Assembly (NCBI GenBank): GCA_009760855.2 | Contig: WPIO01000095.1 | Span: 648,501-712,500, forward strand | Direction of reading: 5' to 3' | DNA: 64,000 bases | Origin: Cristatella mucedo | Taxonomy: Eukaryota; Bryozoa; Phylactolaemata; Cristatellidae | Part shown: positions 1-12,300 of the stretch, piece by piece | Position numbering within the stretch: position 1 is the stretch's first letter | How the letters are laid out: every line of letters begins with the position of its first letter | Position numbers and translations under genes: made by a program | Notes under the pieces: generated by a model | What the model saw: the letters and a program-made list of their open reading frames with translations, nothing else | Database searches by the model: none | What the model was told of the DNA's origin: nothing

Positions 1-775
1 TTTTAAATGTAGAAAAATCAGGAGATGTTGTGTCGCAAGTCGGACTAAGTTCTAGGCTTTGGGCACATACGAACTAAAGGCACGGTCTCCAAAATATTTG
101 AGGTTTGTAAGAGGTATAGGTAAACAATTATATTCCAAAAAGCTGGTGGTACGATGCTTAGCACGGTGGGGGAGTAGATCTGATAGGTAGGCTGGAGCCA
201 AAGAGTGAGGGGACCTAAAAGTGAGTGACCGAACCCTGAAGTCGATGCTTTGCTTGATTGGTAGCCAGTGCAGGTCGGTGAGAAGTGGTGAGACGTGGCG
301 ACTGTGACGCTCACGACAAACAAGCCTACCTGTAGAGTTTTGCACCAACTGTGAGCGTCTGATTGCACAGGCCGGCAGACCAGCAAGTAGTGAGTTGCAG
401 AAGTCGAGATAGAATGTCACAAATGCATAGACCAATTTAGATGTAGTGCCATTGTCTAAGAAAGCCCGAATTTTAGCAATGTTATATAGCTGCAAGTAGG
501 CACACTTAACTGTGGAGCTGATGTGGTCGTCTAACGAAAGGTTACTTTGGAACATAGCACCTAGATTTCGTGAAAATTCAGAAGAAGATATGCTGGTAGA
601 GCTGATTTTTAACTGTAGCCTTTCCAACTTCTGAATCATACTTGTTTTGTTTGCCCATAACTAATAAGTTAGTCATTCAATTTAATAAGTTTGCTGCCAT
701 CCATGTGCAGATGTCATCAATGCGTGCAGCAAGGGAGTTGAGAGAATTCGACGTGCTGGAGGGCTGGGAAGGACC
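1..775 (-). mobile_element. LINE-A copy, 5'-truncated
   Basis: The minus frame 639-52 carries [20 protein letters not shown] and [20 protein letters not shown], the conserved LINE-A RT C-terminal segment. A frameshift splits it near 390. It runs off the left window edge. Confidence 0.85.
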
Positions 776-854
776 CTATTCCAACTGTCCTGCATCAATG
801 ATCCATAGATCTACTGCTCGCCATGCATTACTAACATCATAAATATGTAATTAG

Positions 855-922
855 CTTCAGGTCATGTCCAAGTACCCTTCAAAAAGGCTATAGCCACACC
901 ACTTCTCAAGAAAGCAACACTA
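855..922 (+). mobile_element. Short LINE RT fragment
   Basis: The plus frame reads FKKAIATPLLKKATLDH, a conserved RT motif of L2/CR1-type LINEs. It is cut off immediately by the minus-strand LINE-A that follows. Confidence 0.6.
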
Positions 923-1440
923 GACCACATAGAGCCCCCAGAGAACTCAATCTCTTTCTAGGCACTTTGCATTCACTGCAGAGGAAGCACGATTGAATGA
1001 ATGGTAGTAGCATGCTTAATGATAACAAGCACAACATGTTTAGGGGTGACATGCACAATGTAAGCATGCAAGAATGGTTCGTGGCAGCATGCACAGTGTC
1101 AGCACGAATAAGCACGTACAGCAAGAATCACATGAACCCAGTAAATGCTTGATACAATATAATTAAATATAATTATATTTTATCTTTGTAGGTTCTTTTA
1201 AAATGTGGCAAAAATCAGGGATTACGCAAGGCAGGTCGGAAATGAGTTCCAGGCTTAGGGAGTTTAAGAACTAAAGGCGCGGTCTTCAAAAGATTTGAGG
1301 TCCTTTAAAAGGTATAGGTGAACGAATAGATTCCGAAAAGCGAGTGATATGCTTAGCCTGGTGAGGGAGTATATTCTGAAAAGCCAGTGGTATGATGGTG
1401 GGAGAGTAGTTAAGGGCAAACCAGTGTGGTACAGAAATTG
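923..1440 (-). mobile_element. LINE-A 3' portion
   Basis: It begins with the reverse complement of the LINE-A terminus (CCCCCAGAGAACTCAATCTC) and continues through the 3' UTR into degenerate coding sequence (PHQAKHITRFSESIRSP). Confidence 0.75.
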
Positions 1441-1444
1441 GAAA

Positions 1445-2360
1445 GGTTAATGCTCTCAATCGGCTCTGCCAGCATATCTTCTGTTGAATCTGCACAAACT
1501 TTAGGTGTACTGTTCCAAAGTGACCTTGCATTAGATTAACACATCAGCTCCACAGTTAAGTGTGCCTACCTCCAGCTAAATAACATGGTTAAAATTCGGG
1601 CTTTCTTAGACAGGGATACCACATCTAAATTGGTCCATGCATTTGTGACATCCCGTCTCGACTTCTGTAAGTCACTGCTTTGGTGGTCTACCGGCCTGTG
1701 CAATTAGGGGCTTACAGCTAGTGCAAAACTCTGGAGGTAGGGTTGCCTGTCGTGAGCGGTGAATTTGCCACAGCACACTACTTCTCACCAACTTGCACTG
1801 ACTCTCAGTCAAGCAAAGCGTCGACTTCAAGGTTCGGTCACTCACTTTTAAGTCCCTTCATTGCTTGGCTTCAGCCTACCTATCAGATCTACTCCCCCAC
1901 CAGGCTAAGCATCGTACCACCTGCTTTTTAAAATCTAATCGTTTACCTGTACCTCGTCAAGAACCTCAAATCCTTTGGAGACTGTGTCTTTAGTTCGTAT
2001 GCACCCAAAGCCTGGAACTCACTATTGACTTCTTGTGTCGCCTCATCCACTGACTTGACCACATTCAAAAGGAACTAAAAATGCATCTAATTATCACGAG
2101 ATTTAGTGGGTCCATACGATTCGTCCTTTACGTGCTTATTTGTGCTGACACTGGGCATGCTGCTACTCACCAGATTTGCCTGCTTACCCCGTGCATGTCA
2201 CCCCTAACCATGTTATTCTTGTTGTTTATTGAGCATGCTACCATTAACCCTTCAATCATGCTTCCTATGCAGCAAATGCAAAGTGCCTAGAAATAGATTG
2301 AGTTCTCTGAATGCGCTATAACAAAAGTATTACGAGTACTATTGCAATTATTATTACACC
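1445..2360 (+). mobile_element. LINE-A copy
   Basis: Plus strand, from the TTTAGGTGTACTGTTCCAAAGTG segment through the QLVQNS and YQIYSPT regions to the 3' stem-loop and a degenerate ATTATTATT tail near 2350. Several frameshifts. Confidence 0.8.
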
Positions 2361-3179
2361 CTGTCTGCTCGCAGTCATGGAGCATCCTTTCTATTTACGA
2401 AAAAACTTCAATGGATGCGCCTTGTTAATCTCTGGCCTGAACGCCGTTTAAAGAAGTCTGGTTCTGATAAAAGTCTAGTCAATTTAAAAGACTTCCTTCA
2501 AGCCTACACTCGGAAGCCTAGAAAAGACAGGGCTTCTTGTTTCACCCGAAAACTGAAGTCCTGCTAGTTTGACCAAAAACGATTTATAAGAGGGTATACA
2601 TTTTTCTGGCCCGTGCTGAGAGGTCTCACTCTCCAGATATTAACTGCTCGACCGAAAGGTTTTAAGCCTTTTTCACTGAAAAAATTGTGCACATTATGCC
2701 TCCATAAAGCCCCCCACTAAAGCAAATGTTGAATCGAAACCTGTGATCTTCTATAAAAGATTTTCTGAGATTTATGCATGCGATGTGGCTACCTTCATAA
2801 GGTCTAGAAAAGAGCCTGTCTCCTGAAGACCCTCTACAATCATCCTTGTGGTCTTTGCTGGCAGAAAATTTTAGCCCAGCCTTAATCGAGATATGTAATA
2901 TTTCTCTGGAATAGGGGTTGTACCCAAGTCCTTCAAATCGGCCATCATTAGATCGATACTTGGAAGCTTGGATTAGATGGAGAGTTCCTTCCAAACTATC
3001 ACTCAGAACTTCTACGAACCGAGGAAATGCTGCGATGGTGCTACCCTGGTTTGACCAAGTGGCAAAGGTGCTCGACCGAGGTCAGGGTGCTTGCCTTGGT
3101 CTGCTGAGGTCTTAGGCTTGATATGTGGATATGAGGAAATTATCGCTAAGCGGCTTGTAGCACACACTGAAAAGATCAA
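2361..3179. other. Unassigned stretch
   Basis: A 110-codon minus frame (2994-2662) and a plus frame at about 2430-2565 (RLVNLWPERRLKKSGSDKSL) have no domain I recognise and no clear splice context. A faint SINE-2-like head (AAGGTGCTCGACCGAGGTCA) lies near 3066. No gene is claimed. Confidence 0.4.
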
Positions 3180-4570
3180 ATGTATTATTATTAACAAATT
3201 TGTCAGAACAATTTCCATCAGCAAGCGGCAGCACTCCACTGAAACTGCTCTCTTCCGTGTAACCAATGACATCAAATGCAGCAACGATGACATGAGTACC
3301 ACTGTCCTAGTGCTGCTAGATTTATCAGCTGCCTTACGACACTATTGATCACGATATTTTACTTGAACGATTGAGAACAACGATCGGCCTGGCAGACAAG
3401 GGACTGGTGTGGTATAAATCGTACTTGTTCAATCATGTTCAATCAGTGTCGTGTGGGGGTCAGGTCTCATCCACCAGACTAGGCACCTGTTGAGTCCCTC
3501 AAGGCTCCACCCTCGGTCTATTACTGTTCTGCATTTATACTCGACCTCTGAGAAAAGTGATTAACACTAATGGAAAACGATGTCACTTTTAGGCTGATGA
3601 TACTGTATTTGTAATTTAAACCATTGGAACCTGCAGCTGTGACTGATAAACTGAACGCTTGCCTTGCAAACATTCTTTCCTGCATGTTGGCCAATTTCCT
3701 TAAACTAAACGACGATAAAACGGAACTGCTACTCAAAGGACACCCCAAGCGTGTGGCAGGACTATACTGCTTAGTTTGCTCTTTTAATAGGTGATGCTGT
3801 TGTGTGACCTTCACATTGTGCTCGGAATTAAGGTGTCGTTTTCGACAGCTGCCTAAATTTTGAAAGCTTCATTGAGATGACTGCCTCCATAGCTGGCCAT
3901 CATGTCTAATCCCTGAGATTGGGAGCTGTCTTCCACGGCGGCTTTCAAAATTTAACTGGTTTACAAGTCCCAGAGGCTTGACCACGTTGTCTCCTTTGCC
4001 GAAAAGGGCTTGTTTGGCTGCCGATCGACCAACGGATACAGAGCAAAGTTCTTACCATGACCCACAAGGCCAAGGCTTGGCTCCTTCGTACCTAGCTGAA
4101 TTGCTGCACCAATCTCATCCTCCATAAATTAGCTGTTCTGTTCCTCTGCTTAAAGACCATTGGCGACAGAAGCTTTTAGCTAATAATAATAATAAAGTAC
4201 TTGATAAAGTGCCCCCAGAGAACTCAATCTCTTTCTAGGCGTTTTACATTTGCTGCAAAGGTAGCTCTGCAGACTGTGGAACTAGCTTCCACAATACTTC
4301 AGCAACGACAGCTACTCTCCTGATGCCAGCTGTGGCACATCCTTTCCAGCCGTTCTAAACTGCTGCTTCCATGCTATTCCTTACCTCAACTGCTCTCCTG
4401 ACTCAGCTATGCTTTTCACTTTCTCTTTGCTGATGAAATTCTCTTTTGAGATGAAGTCTGTTGGCTGCCGAATGCGTACCGAAAGCCGCTTAGGCTGTGA
4501 CTTCGCAATACAAGACTTTCGTAACACCCACATAGTCATTGTTGATTTACAAACCAAGTTACACCAGGCA
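3180..4570 (+). mobile_element. LINE-B copy, interrupted
   Basis: The plus strand encodes HSTETALFRVTNDIKCSN and VLVLLDLSAAL (RT), then, with frameshifts, FLKLNDDKTELLL-like sequence, the thumb region and the 3' UTR ending near GTTACACC. Trinucleotide and frame losses show it is dead. An 80-bp LINE-A tail is inserted at 4182-4261. Confidence 0.82.
4182..4261 (-). mobile_element. 80-bp LINE-A 3' tail inserted in LINE-B
   Basis: The insert has LINE-A terminal sequence (reverse complement: CTTTGCAGCAAATGTAAAAC, GCCTAGAAAGAGATTGAGTT, CTCTGGGGGC, TTATTATTATT). It is flanked by TAGCT at 4177-4181 and 4262-4266. The uninterrupted LINE-B copies at 44.8 and 50.4 kb give the empty site. Confidence 0.88.
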
Positions 4571-6170
4571 TAATGGAAAAGTCAAGGAAGAGTGAGACAG
4601 AGAGACGAGTTTACCTTCCACTGAGAGCTGTGTATATGTCGCGTCCACTTGCATGCATATGACTCACAGTTGTACGCGAGATGAATTTGCCGACAATCAC
4701 CAACACCAAATTTATTCCATCTCTTTTTATACTCAGAGCTCAGTCGTAAGTCAACTGTACAGTCACCAGCGATTCCACACCCAATGCTTACGACCATCTA
4801 TTTTTGGTGCTGCCAAAAACCAAGCCGTCAGCTCAGCCCATGACCAAGAAGCATGTAGCACTCGAGTTTAAGCCTGTCAAATCGCTATTTATGACTGCGA
4901 AGCTACATGTCACTTTGGATTAGAAGCATATGCATGCGAGGGTCAAGTTATTTATAAAACCATCTGCTTTGTATTAGGTAGACAGTGATCTGGCCCTCAA
5001 GCAGTTTTGGTTCTTCAGACGACTCTTCAGTTGCTTGTTATGTAACAATGCAACGTTCCTTACCGAAGTAGAAATGCAAATGAAGCTAAGGAGTTTCATT
5101 TTCACGATTCTTTGCCGACGAGATTCTGTCTGTGACCGTTGTTTATGAGTAGGTGAGCAAAAGAGCAAGGGACAGTAGGATGCCTAACCTACTAAAGATC
5201 GATTTCAATTCGATGCCGGTTGCCAAGTCTTCAGTTAGCAGGCGAAGGCCAATGTCTACATCCATCAGAAGTCAGGCCGAATGTGTACCAAAAGCCGCTT
5301 ACGCTTTGAGTATGCAATAGAAAACTTTCCAGACCAACTTAGTCTTTGTGGCTTTGTCGACTTACAGACAGGGATACACTACACATTACACGCAAGGCGC
5401 TAGGTTAAAGCTCGGGATCCTCGCGACGGTTACGCGATGATATCAGGCTACATGTAGGCACTTGCCGATCGCAACCCGAGCCACCAATTGAGCTTATGGG
5501 CGTGTCCCTGTGCCTTTGAGTATCACACAATCACCGAAACCACGATTACTCGTGTCTGGGCCGCGACGCAAAACTAAAACGTTGCAACCGATTAACCATC
5601 AACGCTCATTGTTACAGCTACAGCTAATGGGACCCGTTGACCCCATCTACTTGACAAGCAGAAGACGAAACTGACGAACCGAAAGTAGTCCAGCCTGGCT
5701 CTTATGTAAGTAATCCAACTGCAAAGCGAAAGCTTGCACTGGCATGAGGAAGTCAGCTTTTATTAATGCTACAGCTACTGCTACTATTCCCAATAATTAA
5801 TGTCGAGTCAAGAGTAGCTGCCAGCAGAGCACCCCTCCTCCCATTGGGTCAGCCGCTGGCTAAGCGAGGCTGCTGCGTAGGCTGCCACTGACGTATATCG
5901 CTTAATGCCGCACACACCAAAGAGCATTGTTAGACACGGTAACGATCGAACACCCCGACGACACACCAGCGCTTACTGTCGCGAAAATTTGCAGCAGGCG
6001 GGCAAAACAGCCCAGTGTCCACACGAGCATGCCTCATTCCGAGGCAGTCTTCAATAGGAAGACACGATTCGCTAGCCTAACAAGTTTTTCTTGTTTTTAG
6101 AGAACTTTCCGTGCTGCCGGGCTGCTTTGGACGAGCCACTGCAGTTGTTGCTGTTGTCTGTCGTGCACTC
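4571..6170. other. Repeat fragments and SYNJ2BP downstream flank
   Basis: It contains a LINE-B 3' fragment at 5265-5395 (plus; CCAAAAGCCGCTTACGCTTT, then GGGATACACTACACATTACA). The rest, including the presumed SYNJ2BP 3' UTR below 6171, shows no other gene that I recognise. Confidence 0.5.
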
Positions 6171-6335
6171 TCACAATCCAAAGGGTTTCTTGATCGCCGA
6201 GGGTGCCTTAAACTTCCGGACAGCGAAGGTGAGCGAGAGAGCCACGATGCCGGCAATGACTGCCCACTTGACATAAGGAACGAGGCTGCTGCTGCTGCCG
6301 CCAGCCTCCGCAACCTTCCGCTCTCGCTCGGCCTT
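6171..6335 (-). CDS. SYNJ2BP: SYNJ2BP exon 4, linker and tail anchor
   Basis: It encodes a charged linker [17 protein letters not shown], then VPYVKW, a 16-residue hydrophobic helix and [15 protein letters not shown] before a TGA stop at 6173-6171. The acceptor GCTGTAG separates it from exon 3 by a 112-bp intron. A hydrophobic helix close to the C-terminus with basic residues after it fits tail-anchored insertion. Confidence 0.88.
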   Translation of the reverse strand, partial: KAERERKVAEAGGSSSSLVPYVKWAVIAGIVALSLTFAVRKFKAPSAIKKPFGL

Positions 6336-9300
6336 CTACAGCGACAGCAAACGAGCTCGTTATGCACCGGCGTTATCCTTCGAGGCTGGCAGAGCAGAGC
6401 AGCGCTAAAGGGCAGCATATAGGCAACGCAGCAGGCAGCACGCTTACCACGAGCTTCTGCTCGGCCTGCGGCACCACGGTCAGCACGACACGCTCACCCG
6501 ACGAGCGGAACAGGCGCACTGCCTCCTCGTGTTTAACCGACACCACGGAGACGCCATTGACCTGGGAACGACAAGCTGCAGCTATGGACAGCCCGCTGAC
6601 ACAGGCCGCCGCCGCACGAGAAAAAGGCCGCACAGCATAAAGTAGGGCCTCGTCGTATCCCGGATTCGGGGGGGGGGGGCTCTCACTCCAGCTTGTCTTG
6701 CCGTCGTCACCGCGAGTCTGTGTGGCCTCCTACAAAAGCTTAGTGACACAAAGACAACGGCAACGGTCAGCCCTTCCACTAGTAGGTTCAACGGTAACAT
6801 ATTTCCTGGTCCTCACATGCCTGCTTCATCAAGACCTATCAAGCATTCTTTTACGCATTACCGACTAAATCTCATGGCCTTAGCTCCATCCAAGTGAATT
6901 GACCATTGAATACACGTGTTCTAAAAACGTGCATTGTGACTAAGCAATCTACGTGCTTCCTTTTCGGCACTTGTATAGTGCCTAGTAAGAGATTTGGTTC
7001 TCTTGGGACTGTTGTATAGATTTTTTTATAATATATCCTTAACTTAAATTGGCTTGCCGGCTTAAGCTATATGGGGGCAGATAAAGGTGATGAACCCAGT
7101 AGCGACCTCAGGGGCGCAGAAATATAAATGCCTCGGTAGACCTGAGCTTTAAGTTGGCATTTACATGCCACGAGACGGACAAAAGCAAAATTGGTCGACG
7201 AATCCAACCCGACAGAAAGAGAACTAATTTTGTTAAAGGATAAGTAGAGACAAGCTGGAAAGCAGTCAGTTTGTCACTGCTGGTGCTGACTCAATTGAGA
7301 GCAATACCGTGGGAACAACTCGAGGAACCAACAGCCTCCAACCCGATAAAGCAACTCCCGGGCAAATGCAAAGTCAGAGCATAGGCATGACTACATGGCT
7401 GGGTAGAGAGCCAGTGACAAAGACACAGGCGTATCTCGGGCAGGGTGGGAGTGTATCGGTAAGAAACACAAACACAGAGAAAAATTACTGCTGCCATCGC
7501 TGTCCCGATTTCACTGCTGCTGCCCCCCCATCGGTAGAGCTCAGAGAAGATGCAGATGGACAGTCTTTTTGAAGCCACCGCTCACAGCTGGTGCAAAACT
7601 CTGCAGCTAGGCTTACCGTGAGCATGGCAGTTGGCACATCCCACCACTTCTCGCCGACCTGCACTGGCTCCATTGCAAGCAATGCATCGACTTCAAGGTT
7701 TTGTTGCTCACTTTTCGGTCCCTTTATTCTTTGGCTCCAGCCTACCTATCAGATCTACTCCCCCACCAGGCTAAGCATCCTACAACCTGCTTTGCGAATC
7801 TAACTGTTTACCCATAACTTGTACAAATCCCAAATTTTTTAGAGACAGTGCCTTTAGTTTGCATCCTCCATAAGCCTAGAACTCATTCCCGACTTGCATC
7901 ACAACATCTCCCGATTTGTCCACATTTAAAAAGAAACTAAAAACGTATCTATTTATCACAGCATTTAGTGGGTCCCTGTGATTCGCCCTTTATGTGCTTA
8001 TGCGTGCTGACACTGTGGATGCTGCCACTAACCATACTAGCATGCTGACCCAGTGCAAGTCACCCTTAACCATGGTATTCTTGTTATTTATTGAGCTTGC
8101 TTCCACTAACCATCCAATCGTGCTTCCTTTTCAGCAAATGTATAGAGATTAAGTTCTCTGAGGGCACTATATCAGATGTATTATTATTATCTCGCCTATG
8201 GTAGGGTCATCGTCTAGTAAGTAGCAGGCAACTGCAACAGCTGCAGCATAGACTCGACATCATCATGCCCCAGGACGCCGAACAGGACACAGGTAAAGCC
8301 CAGCTGACGACTTCCTTCACTAGGGTATGAGTACACACACCCCAAGTCTAATTACATCACTTCTCTGAGAGAAACAAGTTTTTCTGTGCATGGCCAGCTG
8401 TCTTCAAAGTGTGGTCACGCTGTTCGTGGGAGAACCAACAGTTAGCCAATGGCAGGTCGAGCCATTCAACCGACGGTTCACAGCCTGATCGAATGAACAA
8501 AGAGCATGCCAATGAGCAAATGATGCAGTCAAGACACCACGAATAAGGGCAACACCAGAAGGACCTACGACCAGATGGTGTAAGCACCATGCTGCTGCTA
8601 ATATGCTATTGAATGCTTTAGGTGTGGAAGCCCCTGCTGACAACACACGAAGGCACTTCGGAAGGTTGGGAAGGGGTGGAAGGGAATTCAACCAACAAGC
8701 AGCAGCAGAACAAGTCGTTTCCTAGTCTTCCCATGAGGAACCCCATTAAGCTCTGCTTAAAGTTTCGACATGGCCGAGTATAAATGGCCAAGCAGCTGGC
8801 AAAGCACACCGATCCCAGCGGATCTGGTCCCTACCGAGATCGCGGCTCTAGAGTAGGGCTGATCTTCCTTGGGCAAACTGGTACAGCAATCAGCAGACGG
8901 CAGGATTCAAGTAATGAAAGGGCTACATCCCGGACAAGCAGCATGTGCATGCACAAGTGCAGATAGAAGCATGACATGGCCAGCGAAAGTTTTACACTGC
9001 TAGTGTCTAGCCACATGGCTAAGTTGCGTTAAGAGCTGTCATTTCGAGGCAAAACTAAGTATCAAGGATCCGCAAAGCAACGGTGGTTCTTGCCGTCTTG
9101 CTGTAGCTAAAAGGCCAAGTAGGACCATGTGGGATATCATGGTTAAACTGCTGGCATCCAGAGTACATACCACAAGGACACTCTTGATCAATAATTAAAC
9201 GAGCACACTGTCAAACTCGATACCCGGTGCATAAGGCTCGATTGACATACGATACATTTCATATTGTACAGAATGTCTGTTAATGCATCAAGCATGCATG

Positions 9301-12300
9301 CCCATGCCGACATGGCACTACTGAACCTACACCTATCTGCTGCTATATCAACAGGTAGCAGCTACCTGACTTGATGCTAGGGTGAGTCTCATTCGCTCTG
9401 CTCGGGAGAGCCAGCGGTATTTCCACTGCACACGTGGTGGCCTGCTGGCATCACAGTCGACATCACTCGGCTGTCTGCCCACAAGGCATCCCACAGGGCT
9501 GTCGTCTCTGTGGACTCTGTGGATCCTCGATGGCCGTAGCGTACGTAGCATTCCTTGGCAGCTTCACCTCAGGTGCTGCGACAGTGAATGGCCACTGCCG
9601 CATGGTCGCCTCATCACTATTCCTTCGATCGACCGATCGAAAGAAGTGACTCAGTCCGTCGACCTTGCAGCTGCTCTCTCTCTCTCTCTTCTCTCTCACA
9701 CGAGAGCAGTGCCAACAGCTACTGCAATAGTGCCAAGACCACTGCACCTTGCACGCGCGCACACACACACGCACGCACACACACAGACACACACACACAC
9801 ACACACGACGTTTGAGTGCCGAACGAGCGTGGCCCATGCTTGTAGCAAACGCTAAGCACACAAGCAAGTGACAAGCAAGAGTTAAGATCAAGCGATGACA
9901 TCCGCACATGATGGCAGCAAATTTTCTTAAATTGAATTATGATAAAACCAACTTATTAGTTATGGGCAAACCAAGTGTAATTCATGTTGTGATCTCCTGC
10001 TGAATCAACTCGAAATCTAGGTGTCATGTTCCAAAGTGACCTCTCGTTAGACGACCACATCAGTTCTGCAGTCAAATCTGCCTACTTTCAGCTACATAAC
10101 ATTGCTAAAATTCGGGCCTGTTTAGATAAGGATACCACGTCCAAGTTGGTCCATGCATTCGTGACATCGCGTCTTGACTTCTGTAACTCACTGCTTACTG
10201 GCCTACCGGCATGTGCAATCAGGCGATTACAGCTGGTGCAAAACTCTGCAGCTAGGCTTGTCTGTCGTGAGCGTTGCAGTTGCCACATCACACCACTTCT
10301 TGCCGACCTGCACTGGCTACCAGTCAAGCAACGGATCGACTTCAAGGTTTTGTCGCTCACTTTTACGCCACTTCATTCTTTCGCTCCAGCCTATCTGTCA
10401 GATCTACTCCCCCACCAGGCCAAGCATCGTACCACCTGCTTTTCGATATCCAACAAATAACCAATACCTCGCACAAACATCAAATCCTTTGGAGACCGTG
10501 CATTTAGTTCGTATGCTCCCAAAGCCTGGAACTCACTCCCGACCTGCGTCAGAACATCCCCTGACTTGACCACATTTAAAAAGAACTTAAAAACACCTAT
10601 TTAGGATAGCATTTAGTGAGTCCGTGATTCGTCTTTCATGTGCTTATGCTTGCTGAAACTGTGCATGCTGCCACTAACCACATTTGCATGTTGACCCTGT
10701 GCATGTTACCCCTAACCACGTTATTCATTTGTTCCCTTTGCAGCTAATGTAAAAGCCTAGAAAGAGATTGAGTTCTCTGAGGGCGCTTTATCAAGTGCAT
10801 TATTATTATTACTATTATTATTATCTAAGTTAGTCCTAGAATTTGTGACATCCCATCTTGACTTCTGTAACTCACTGCTTGCTCACTGGCCTGAGCAACC
10901 AGGCGCTTACAGCTAGTGCAAAATTCTGCGGCTAGGCTTGTCTGTCGTGAGTGTCCCAGTTGCCACATCTCACCACTTCCTCCCCCCCCCCCCGACCTGC
11001 AGTGGCTCCCAGTAAAGCACCGAATCGACTTTAAGGTTCTGTCACTCACTTTTAGGTCCCTTCATTCTTTGGCTCCAGTCAACCTATCAGATCTACTCCC
11101 CCACCAGGCCAAGCATCGTACCACCTGCTTTTTTGGAAACTAACTGTTTACCTATCCCTAGTACACACCTCACATCCTTTGGAGACTGTGCATTTAGTTC
11201 GTATGCTCCCAAAGCCTGGAACTCACTCCCAACTTGCGTCATGACATCCCCTAACTTGATCACATTTATAAAGAAATTAAAAACACACCTATTTAGGACA
11301 GCATTTAGTGGGTCCCTGCGATTCGTTCTGTATGTGCTAATGCGTGCTGACACTGTGGATGCTGCCACTAACCATACTTGCATGCTGACGCAGTGAAAGT
11401 CACCCTTAACCATGTTATTCTTGTTATTTATTGAGCTTGCTACCACTAACCATCCAATCGTGTTTCCTTTGCAGCATACGTAAAGCGCCTAGAAAGAGAT
11501 TGAGTTCTATGAAGGTGCTTTATCAAGTGTATTATTATAATAATGTAGAATGGACTACATATAAAGCCGATATCGCCGGGAAAGACATCTTGAAACTCAT
11601 GCGAAGGTTAAGGAGCACATTAACATAAAAAGGCCACTCAACGAGCAGCTGTGGCATGCTTAGGCTACAGTCAGCACCGTGTCTCCGACAAACAGGCCCA
11701 GCCCAAGTCCTCAAGGCCCCGTGGTTTTAAAACAGCATAGAAATGATGCACACCAATGGGCTGATGGGGTAGCAGCACAAGTCAAACACAATGTGTGCCA
11801 ATAGGCCCTTACCACAATGTAGCAGCGTTTCAGCAGAAGAAAACTGCAACTGAGCAGAAAACTGCAAATAACACAAGGCCTACCCACGAAAGCTAGCTGA
11901 TCTTTTAACTTTACAGGGAGTGATAAAGAGCGATTCCACTGCTAATACAAACACTGTGAAAGAGGGAGGGAATTTCCCTAATCCTTGGTTGGCGTTGGTA
12001 TACTGCTTGACGGGAGGCAGGCTGCATGCTGCCGGCTGCCAGGCGGCTTCATGCAGAAGATAGTAACTCTGAGAAAAGCGAATCGCGATGAGGTGCCGGA
12101 TGTGACCACAAATTCATGGCTCGCTGCTTCAGATTTTGAACCTATGGTAAGTGAATTTTCTTCACCGAATCAGCCGGCAATGAGCTACCGAATGGTCTCT
12201 TTCGCAGTACATTCCCAGCGTAGAGACATTCTGAAGACTCCGATGAAGCACGCACTCGCAAGCACGCATTCACTAGCCAATCTGTAACAACCGTCCTCAG

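Noticed and set aside
9382-9909. Overlapping 157- and 148-codon frames on opposite strands.
   Set aside because: Both run through (CT)n and (CA)n tracts and have no recognisable domain or splice-consistent context.
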